A stretch of DNA of 11,833 nt from Nitrospinae bacterium RIFCSPLOWO2_12_39_16. Lineage in GTDB: Bacteria > Nitrospinota > Nitrospinia > UBA9942. Below the pieces are notes generated by a model. It searched no databases and was not told the DNA's origin. It saw only the letters and a list, made by a program, of their open reading frames with translations. The position numbers were made by a program, and so were the translations under genes. Within the stretch, counting starts at the first letter, position 1, and each line of letters begins with the position of its first letter. Below, in pieces: positions 7,011-11,833 of the stretch. The DNA is taken from the NCBI GenBank assembly GCA_001805005.1, contig MHDO01000111.1, positions 1 through 11,833 of the forward strand, written 5' to 3'.

Positions 7011-7881
7011 AAGAAATTATTGCAGGTAAAGTCAAAATAGGGGGAGAAAACCCCATCATCTTAATTGCAGGGCCATGTGTAATAGAGAGTGAAAAATCTG
7101 CCCTTAATGCAGCGGAAAAACTTAGAGATATTTGTGAGGAGATTAATATCCCCTTAATCTATAAATCATCCTATGACAAGGCAAACAGGACATCTGTCAA
7201 GTCCTTCCGTGGTCTCGGTATAAAAAAAGGCTTAAAAATACTCAAAAAGGTAAGAGATAAATTTAACATCCCTGTCCTTTCAGATATTCACAAAGAATAA
7301 GAGATAAATTTAACATCCCTGTCCTTTCAGATATTCACAAAGAAGAAGAGATTGAAGATGCGGCTGAGGTGCTTGATATAATACAGATACCTGCATTCCT
7401 GAGTCGTCAGACGGATATGATAATCAAGGCAGCTAAGACAGACAGAGTAGTAAATGTTAAAAAGGGGCAGTTCCTTGCACCGTGGGATATAAAAAATATA
7501 ATTGATAAGGTTGAATCAACAGGAAATAAAAAGATACTGATTACAGAGAGGGGTGTCAGCTTTGGATATAATAATCTGGTAGCAGATATGAGGGCATTAC
7601 CAATAATGAGAAGTTACGGCTACCCTGTAATCTTTGACGCTACTCATTCACTTCAGCTTCCCAGTAGTGCAGGCAGTTCTTCAGGTGGACAGAGAGAATT
7701 TGTCCCACATATCACAAGGGCAGCAGTAGCAGCAGGCTGTGATGGAATCTTCATGGAGGTTCATCCTAACCCTGATAAAGCCCCTTGCGACGGACCCAAT
7801 ATGCTTAAGATGGATGACCTCCCTCACCTTTTAAAACAGATAAAAGAGATTGACGGGATAGTTAAACCTCTCCTTTTTTAA
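7007..7881 (+). pseudogene. kdsA: KDO-8-phosphate synthase, interrupted by a 47-bp tandem duplication
   Basis: KdsA condenses phosphoenolpyruvate and arabinose-5-phosphate to KDO-8-phosphate. The first piece (97 codons) has IAGPCVIES (20-28), YKSSYDKANRTSVKSFRG (52-69) and ends LSDIHKE just before a TAA at 7298-7300. From 7345 the frame resumes in another phase: EEIEDAAE, then IIQIPAFLSRQTD, NVKKGQFLAPWD, TERGVSFGYNNL, DATHSLQLP, MEVHPNPDKAPCDGPN. The cause is a perfect 47-bp tandem duplication (7251-7297, 7298-7344); removing one copy restores a continuous 275-aa protein of normal length. Cys24 in GPCVIES is the metal ligand of the metal-dependent KdsA class (Asn in E. coli). No other lesion is seen. 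The ATG overlaps the pyrG stop and the 3' end overlaps the slipin gene by 4 nt. A later GTG (7369) would give only a useless barrel fragment. Confidence 0.93.
7251..7344 (+). repeat. perfect 47-bp tandem duplication inside kdsA
   Basis: The unit begins TAAGAGATAAATTTAACATC and ends CACAAAGAA. Copy 1 is 7251-7297, copy 2 is 7298-7344, with no mismatch and no spacer. The flanking bases differ on both sides, so the duplication is exactly 47 bp. Because 47 is not a multiple of three it shifts the frame. The first three bases of copy 2 also form the in-frame TAA stop. Confidence 0.98.
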
Positions 7882-8633
7882 TCTACCTTTTTCTCCCTCA
7901 TCCTTAAAAACGGCTCAAACAAATCTATTGGAATCGGAAATATGATTGTTGTGGCATTTTCTGATGCAATCTCACGGAGTGTCTGTAAGTATCTAAGCTG
8001 TAATGCTGAAGGTTGAGTAGCTATTATCGCTGCGGCATCTGTAAGTTTCTGTGCCGCCTGATATTCACCCTCTGCATTTATTATCTTTGCCCTCCTCTCC
8101 CTCTCTGCCTCAGCCTGTTTTGCCATCGCCCTCTGCATCTCCTGTGGTAAATCAACATGCTTTACCTCCACATTTGTTACCTTTATACCCCACGGGTCAG
8201 TGCGTTTATCAAGTATTATCTGAAGATTTGCATTTATCTTATCTCTCGCAGAGAGCAGCTCATCCATATCTGCGGCACCAAGGATGCTCCTTAATGTTGT
8301 CTGTGACAACTGAGATGTTGCGTAAAGGTAGTCTTCAACCTCAATTACAGCCTTCTCTGGATTGATGACCCTGAAATATACAACTGCATTTACTTTCACC
8401 GAGACATTATCCTTTGTTATTATATCTTGTGGCGGGACATCTAATGCAATTAACCTTAAACTTACCTTTACCATTTTATCAATACCCGGCAGGACAATAA
8501 TCAATCCAGGCCCCTTCGTACTTAAAAATCTACCGAGCCTGAAAATTACACCTCTTTCATATTCCTTTAAGACCTTTATGGACGATAATATTAAAAAGGC
8601 TATAACTATTAGAAATATCGGAAATGCACCCAT
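7878..8633 (-). CDS. slipin (stomatin-like SPFH/Band 7 membrane protein)
   Basis: A 251-aa SPFH protein. One N-terminal membrane segment (about residues 4-20, FPIFLIVIAFLILSSIK) precedes the Band 7 core: KEYERGVIFRLGRFLSTKGPGL (23-44), LPGIDKMVKVSLR, LDVPPQDIITKDNVSVKVNAVVYFRV, then SQTTLRSILGAADMDELLSARD. A charged coiled-coil helix follows (QRAMAKQAEAERERRAKIINAEGE) and the protein closes with a hydrophobic IIFPIPIDLF. These proteins oligomerise into membrane scaffolds. In archaea the partner NfeD protease cleaves the hydrophobic C-terminal region of its stomatin. The ATG is preceded by GGGGAGG at good spacing. nfeD lies immediately upstream on the same strand, the usual nfeD-slipin order. 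The stop is convergent with and overlaps that of kdsA. Confidence 0.94.
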   Translation of the reverse strand: MGAFPIFLIVIAFLILSSIKVLKEYERGVIFRLGRFLSTKGPGLIIVLPGIDKMVKVSLRLIALDVPPQDIITKDNVSVKVNAVVYFRVINPEKAVIEVEDYLYATSQLSQTTLRSILGAADMDELLSARDKINANLQIILDKRTDPWGIKVTNVEVKHVDLPQEMQRAMAKQAEAERERRAKIINAEGEYQAAQKLTDAAAIIATQPSALQLRYLQTLREIASENATTIIFPIPIDLFEPFLRMREKKVD

Positions 8634-8648
8634 TTTGACCTCCCCAAA

Positions 8649-8745
8649 AAGAGTTATGGAGTTGAGAGTTAAAGAGTTCAGGAGTTATAGAATTTAAAAT
8701 TATTATTTACTCCTTGACTCCCCAACTCCTTAACTTTTTAACTTT
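8649..8745. repeat. imperfect inverted repeat between nfeD and the slipin gene (GGAGTT type)
   Basis: The left arm (8649-8684) is built from repeats of GAGTT/GGAGTT. The right arm (8709-8745) is a near-inverted copy: on the minus strand it reads GTTAAAAAGTTAAGGAGTT followed by GGGGAGTCAAGGAGT. The right arm extends into nfeD and encodes its last residues (VKLKS) and stop. The element fills most of the 96-nt gap and could fold in nfeD-slipin mRNA, possibly tuning the ratio of the two proteins. That role is inferred. Confidence 0.6.
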
Positions 8746-10013
8746 ACTATTAGTTTCAAACCCTCCACTCCTGTTACTATAACTTTACTCCCGCTTTTTA
8801 TTTCCTCATCACTATGTGCGTCCCATAACTCACCATGGACAAATACCTTCCCCTCTCTTTTTATATCAGATTCCGCAATACCTGCTTCTCCTACCAATCC
8901 CTCCTTTCCGGTTGTCGGTTTTTTCCTCTGAGCTTTTATCCCTGCACCTACCAGAAACAGGAAAAAGGCTGCAGTCCCTGCAGCAGCAGGTAGAATCAGA
9001 TATAGGGAGATTTTCATATATGGTGCAGGAGATTCAATCAGCATAATTGAGCCAAGGACTAAAGATATAATCCCGCCAAGTGTAAGGGCACCATAACTTG
9101 TTACCTTTATCTCAAGAATAAATAGGATAATACTAAGTAATATGAGTAATAACCCTGCATAGTTTACAGGGAGTGCCTGTAGTGAATAAAATGCAAGTAT
9201 GAGTGAGATAGCACCAACTATCCCTGGTAATATAGCTCCGGGGTTTGAGAGTTCAAAAAAGAGTCCATAAAAACCAAGGAGCATAAGCATATATGCAATA
9301 TTCGGATTCGAAAGTGTATCAAGGATCCTCTGCCTTAAGCTCATCTCAATATACTTTAATTTAATTCCATCTGTGCTTATAGTCTTTGACCCTCCTTCAA
9401 CTTCTACCTTTCTGCCATTTATCTCTTTTAAGAGTAAATCTATATTCTCACTTACTATATCAATTACATTTTCCTTCTTAGCCTCATCTTCGGAAATTGA
9501 TACACTCTTCCTCACCGCCTTCTCAGCCCAAGCCTCATTCCTACCCCTTTTCTTTGCAAGGGAGATGATATATGCAGCAGCGTCATTCTCAACTTTCTTT
9601 GACATCTCCCTGTCCATCTTTCCACCCATATTCACAGGATGTGCTGCACCAATATTTGTCCCTGGTGACATAGCAGCTATATGGGCTGCAATAGTTATAA
9701 ATGCACCTGCAGATGCCGCCCTTGAACCGCTGGGGGATACATAGACGACTATCGGAACACCTGATGCCATCATCTCTTTTATTATCATTCTCATTGATGT
9801 ATCAAGACCCCCCGGTGTATCAAGCTGTATAATTAATAGCTCTGCCTTGCTGAATGATGCCTCTTTTATACCGCTGATAATATATTCGGCAGAAACAGGA
9901 TTTATTATACCGTCAACCTTTAAAACAACAGCATGTCTATCTTCGCTAAAAGAGGGTATCTGGAGGAAAAATAGTGATAAGGGTATGAGATAATAGATTA
10001 CCTTTTTCTTCAT
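8730..10013 (-). CDS. nfeD: NfeD-type membrane-bound ClpP-class serine protease (long form)
   Basis: A 427-aa long-form NfeD. A signal peptide (residues 1-22, KKKVIYYLIPLSLFFLQIP) exports a ClpP-class protease domain (about 27-205) with IIQLDTPGGLDTSM (61-74) and GSRAASAGAFI (96-106), where Ser101 is the likely nucleophile. A lysine at 139/140, just before VENDAAAYI, is the probable general base of the Ser-Lys dyad. A block of membrane segments follows (about 240-365), then a C-terminal soluble OB-fold NfeD domain (about 373-427: GKEGLVGEAGIAESDI...GKVFVHGELWDA). It is 5' of and on the same strand as the slipin gene, its expected functional partner in membrane quality control. No strong Shine-Dalgarno is visible before the ATG. 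The last residues derive from an inverted-repeat element. Confidence 0.95.
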   Translation of the reverse strand: MKKKVIYYLIPLSLFFLQIPSFSEDRHAVVLKVDGIINPVSAEYIISGIKEASFSKAELLIIQLDTPGGLDTSMRMIIKEMMASGVPIVVYVSPSGSRAASAGAFITIAAHIAAMSPGTNIGAAHPVNMGGKMDREMSKKVENDAAAYIISLAKKRGRNEAWAEKAVRKSVSISEDEAKKENVIDIVSENIDLLLKEINGRKVEVEGGSKTISTDGIKLKYIEMSLRQRILDTLSNPNIAYMLMLLGFYGLFFELSNPGAILPGIVGAISLILAFYSLQALPVNYAGLLLILLSIILFILEIKVTSYGALTLGGIISLVLGSIMLIESPAPYMKISLYLILPAAAGTAAFFLFLVGAGIKAQRKKPTTGKEGLVGEAGIAESDIKREGKVFVHGELWDAHSDEEIKSGSKVIVTGVEGLKLIVKLKS

Positions 10014-10086
10014 AAATCATTTTAACTTGTCTTTGTATGGATAATCTAATACAATAAATCCTTCAAAGTCAAGGAATAAGAAATGA

Positions 10087-10259
10087 ACCCAAAATCCGAT
10101 TTAGGATTTTGGGTAAATCGCCAAGTCGCCTGAAAGACAAGGCTGGCAGGCAATTTTGTGACGCAACCGTATATCACCAATACGGTGAGAAGCAAAATTG
10201 CCGAAGACGCAGTATGTCAGGATGAATCGGCGATTTAAAATCCCGTTAAAACGGGATTT
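10087..10259. repeat. hairpin-rich palindromic element in the nfeD-gmd divergent intergenic region
   Basis: The 262-nt gap between the divergent nfeD and gmd genes holds an ordered set of perfect inverted repeats. Hairpin A: ACCCAAAATCC (10087-10097) with 10104-10114. Outer stem of B: AAATCGCC (10115-10122) with 10229-10236. Inside it: GGCAATTTTG (10149-10158) with 10193-10202, and within that ACCGTAT (10166-10172) with 10180-10186. Hairpin C: AAATCCCGTT (10238-10247) with 10250-10259. Hairpins A and C mirror each other (AAATCC...GGATTT). Hairpin C ends 5 nt before the GGGAGG of gmd. It could be a structured gmd leader RNA or a mobile palindromic repeat; it matches no riboswitch class I know. 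Confidence 0.7.
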
Positions 10260-10275
10260 GGGAAAGGGAGGATAC

Positions 10276-11247
10276 ATGAAAAAGGCACTAATTACTGGTA
10301 TCACAGGACAGGATGGCTCTTATCTGGCAGAATTTTTGCTGGAGAAAGGTTACAGGGTTGCAGGTATAGTCAGAAGGTCATCTACTGAAAGATTTGAGAG
10401 GATAGACCATATAAAAAATAAAATTGAATTAAAGCAGGCTGATCTCCTTGACCAGTTATCCATAATTGATGCCATAAAGGAATTCGAGCCGGATGAGATA
10501 TATAATCTTGCTGCACAGTCCTTCGTCCCTACATCATGGACCCAGCCCATACTTACCGGAGAATTCACTGCCTTGGGCGTTACACGGATGCTTGAGGCAA
10601 TAAGGCATATAAATAAAAGAATAAAATTTTATCAGGCGAGCAGCAGTGAGATGTTTGGAAAGGTTCAGCAGGTCCCTCAGACCGAAAAGACCCCCTTCTA
10701 TCCCCGAAGCCCATATGGTGTTGCAAAGGTTTATGGACACTGGATAACTGTGAACTATCGGGAGAGTTACAATATATTTGCATGCTCAGGCATACTTTTC
10801 AACCACGAGTCCCCGCGAAGGGGGCGCGAGTTTGTTACAAGAAAAGTAACAGAGGGTGCAGCAAAGATAAAACTTGGACTGGCAAAGGAACTCAGGCTCG
10901 GCAATCTTGAGGCAAAAAGGGACTGGGGATATGCAAAGGATTATATAAGGGCAATGTGGCTTATGCTTCAGCAGAAAGAGCCGTCAGATTATGTCATCGC
11001 TACAGGAAAAGAGCATTCAGTTCAGGAACTCGTAGAGATTTCATTCGGCCGCCTTGAACTCAAATGGAAGGATTATGTCGTGATAGACCCTGCACTTTTG
11101 CGTCCTGCAGAGGTAGACCATCTTGTTGGTGACCCATCAAGGGCAAAGAAGGAATTGGGATGGGAACCTCAGGTATCATTTCAGGAATTAATCGAGATGA
11201 TGGTAGAGGCAGATTTGGATAAACTCAAGAAAAATTCTAAATCCTAA
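10276..11247 (+). CDS. gmd: GDP-mannose 4,6-dehydratase
   Basis: Gmd converts GDP-D-mannose to GDP-4-keto-6-deoxy-D-mannose, the precursor of GDP-rhamnose, GDP-fucose and similar sugars for LPS or capsule. The 323-aa short-chain dehydrogenase fold opens ALITGITGQDGSYLAEFLL (4-22) with the Gly-rich NADP-binding loop. It has YNLAAQSFVPTSW (76-88), SSSEMFG (122-128, catalytic Ser/Thr and Glu125) and the Tyr147-x3-Lys151 pair in SPYGVAKVYGHW. NHESPRRGREFVTRKVT (186-202) is diagnostic of Gmd rather than other epimerases, and RPAEVDHLVGD with LGWEP completes it. The ATG at 10276 is chosen because GGGAGG lies 5 nt upstream and the protein then begins at the nucleotide fold; an in-frame ATG at 10198 would translate hairpin sequence. 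The final NSKS comes from the downstream repeat. An rmd-like gene follows. Confidence 0.96.
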   Translation: MKKALITGITGQDGSYLAEFLLEKGYRVAGIVRRSSTERFERIDHIKNKIELKQADLLDQLSIIDAIKEFEPDEIYNLAAQSFVPTSWTQPILTGEFTALGVTRMLEAIRHINKRIKFYQASSSEMFGKVQQVPQTEKTPFYPRSPYGVAKVYGHWITVNYRESYNIFACSGILFNHESPRRGREFVTRKVTEGAAKIKLGLAKELRLGNLEAKRDWGYAKDYIRAMWLMLQQKEPSDYVIATGKEHSVQELVEISFGRLELKWKDYVVIDPALLRPAEVDHLVGDPSRAKKELGWEPQVSFQELIEMMVEADLDKLKKNSKS

Positions 11248-11479
11248 ATTCTAAACAATATCAAAAGAACAAAAACCTAATGAAACCACAGATTACACAG
11301 ATTTTCACAGATTTAAAAAAATAATTTTATCCGTGTTTATCCGTGATAAATCCGTGGTAGTTTTTATAATTTCCTATACCTGAACAAAATCTGAAATTAA
11401 AAACAAGCAATACTATAACATAGAATTTTGAATTTCTGTCATTTAGATTTGCTTTGAATTTAGAAATTAGAATTTAGGA
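11233..11479. repeat. nested inverted-repeat element between gmd and the rmd-like gene
   Basis: The 248-nt gap contains two nested inverted repeats. The outer arms include a perfect 13-bp pair, TCCTAAATTCTAA (11242-11254) with 11467-11479. The inner pair runs from ACCACAGATTACACAG (from 11285) to the end of ATCCGTGGT (11358), with imperfect arms of about 30-36 nt and internal CACAGA/CACGGA periodicity. The outer left arm is the same sequence found after kdsB (37 of 42 bases). The inner arm resembles the element at 3078-3147. The outer arm contains the gmd stop codon. No gene is visible in the gap. Confidence 0.75.
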
Positions 11480-11495
11480 CTTTATCTTCTAATGT

Positions 11496-11833
11496 ATGCG
11501 TGTTCTTATTACCGGTATAACAGGTTTTGTCGGTCATTATCTGTCTGAACTCTTTATAAAAGATGGACATGAGGTATTTGGGACAACCTTTTCTTCAAAA
11601 GATTTAATCTCTGAAAAATTAAAGATTTTTAAATGTGATATAAGGGATGCTGCCAAGGTCAAGGAGATACTGTCTGATATAAAACCACAACAGATATACC
11701 ATCTATCTGCCATATCTTCCCCTTTAAATTCTATAAAAAATCCGAGGACGACCCTTGATATAAATTTTTATGGGACAATGAATCTGATAGAGGCACTAAG
11801 AGAGACAGGGTTGGATTCTCATATATTATTTGT
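11496..11833 (+). CDS. rmd: NAD(P)-dependent epimerase/reductase, GDP-6-deoxy-D-mannose reductase-like (3' truncated by window edge)
   Basis: The first 112 codons of a short-chain dehydrogenase/reductase are present. The start MRVLITGITGFVGHYLSELF carries the G-x-x-G-x-x-G cofactor loop (7-13). KCDIRDAAKVKEIL, then IKPQQIYHLSAISSPLNSI and NPRTTLDINFYGTMNLIEALRE follow, the classic positions for the Asp-binding and 'hydrophobic-x-H-L-A' motifs. The GITGFVG loop and placement after gmd suit Rmd, which reduces the Gmd product to GDP-D-rhamnose. GDP-fucose synthase (Fcl) usually has a different opening with HRGMVG, so it is less likely. The catalytic Tyr-x3-Lys lies outside the window, so specificity is unproven. 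The ATG at 11496 is required by frame; the ATG 4 nt earlier is out of frame. No good Shine-Dalgarno is seen. Confidence 0.82.
   Translation, partial: MRVLITGITGFVGHYLSELFIKDGHEVFGTTFSSKDLISEKLKIFKCDIRDAAKVKEILSDIKPQQIYHLSAISSPLNSIKNPRTTLDINFYGTMNLIEALRETGLDSHILF

Noticed and set aside
7251..7344. Programmed ribosomal frameshift in kdsA.
   Set aside because: The restored protein needs one whole copy of the repeat removed. A shift at any one point would insert about 15 extra residues, and no slippery site with a stimulator is apparent.
7369..7881. A separate 170-codon gene starting at GTG 7369.
   Set aside because: It is the C-terminal two thirds of kdsA, displaced by the 47-bp duplication. 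Homology continues upstream of the GTG to 7345, and there is no ribosome-binding site.
8051..8697. Plus-strand ORFs opposite the slipin gene.
   Set aside because: They are antisense shadows of a well-conserved SPFH protein and have low-complexity Ser/Pro/Leu composition.
10115..10236. A c-di-GMP (GEMM-type) or other known riboswitch before gmd.
   Set aside because: A GACGCA string and a GAAAG loop are suggestive, but the conserved GEMM core and receptor arrangement are missing.
10101..10304. A 67-codon minus-strand ORF over the gmd leader.
   Set aside because: It reads through the palindromic stems and into the gmd start on the opposite strand, with no ribosome-binding site. Its openness is a by-product of the repeats.
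3078..11479. A CRISPR array or integron attC array formed by the repeats.
   Set aside because: The repeats are palindromic, scattered kilobases apart between ordinary genes, lack regular spacers, and have no cas or integrase genes nearby.

Overview
The window is an AT-rich stretch of a Gram-negative bacterial chromosome rich in cell-envelope genes. It carries genes for activating KDO, the inner-core sugar of lipopolysaccharide (LPS), for starting a surface polysaccharide on undecaprenyl phosphate, for GDP-deoxyhexose synthesis, and for a PmtA-like phospholipid methyltransferase. No ribosomal or other taxonomic marker is present. The AT-rich, AGG/AGA-rich coding style, the kdsB-pyrG-kdsA order and the many small inverted-repeat elements in the gaps would suit an uncultured Nitrospirota- or Desulfobacterota-type lineage, but that placement is a guess.

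Layout. 1-679 (+): the 3' end of a bioA-like aminotransferase gene, a 47-codon very basic ORF and a YbgC-type hotdog thioesterase, joined by short overlaps. 672-2133 (-): a secreted DUF3108 protein and a PmtA-type SAM methyltransferase, the latter with two overlapping AT-rich palindromes upstream. 2515-3098 (+): a family-4 glycosyltransferase reduced to its two ends by an internal deletion with a frame change. 3164-7881 (+): a likely operon of a polyprenyl-phosphate hexose-1-phosphate transferase, kdsB, pyrG and kdsA. kdsA is interrupted by an exact 47-bp tandem duplication. 7878-10013 (-): an nfeD-slipin pair (membrane serine protease plus stomatin-like protein). 10087-10259: a set of nested hairpins before gmd. 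10276-11833 (+): gmd (GDP-mannose 4,6-dehydratase) and the 5' part of an rmd-like reductase gene, probably making GDP-D-rhamnose or a related 6-deoxyhexose.

How the genes fit together. PyrG makes CTP, KdsA makes KDO-8-phosphate, and KdsB uses CTP and KDO to make CMP-KDO. The hexose-1-phosphate transferase loads the first sugar of a repeat unit, and Gmd and Rmd supply a deoxyhexose donor.

No wholly new system is evident. The points most worth a second look are (i) the frameshifting 47-bp perfect duplication in kdsA, which is either an assembly join error or a reversible lesion in LPS synthesis; (ii) the gutted glycosyltransferase; and (iii) several families of imperfect inverted repeats that begin inside the last codons of four unrelated genes and supply their stop codons or C-termini, plus a larger hairpin-rich element in front of gmd.
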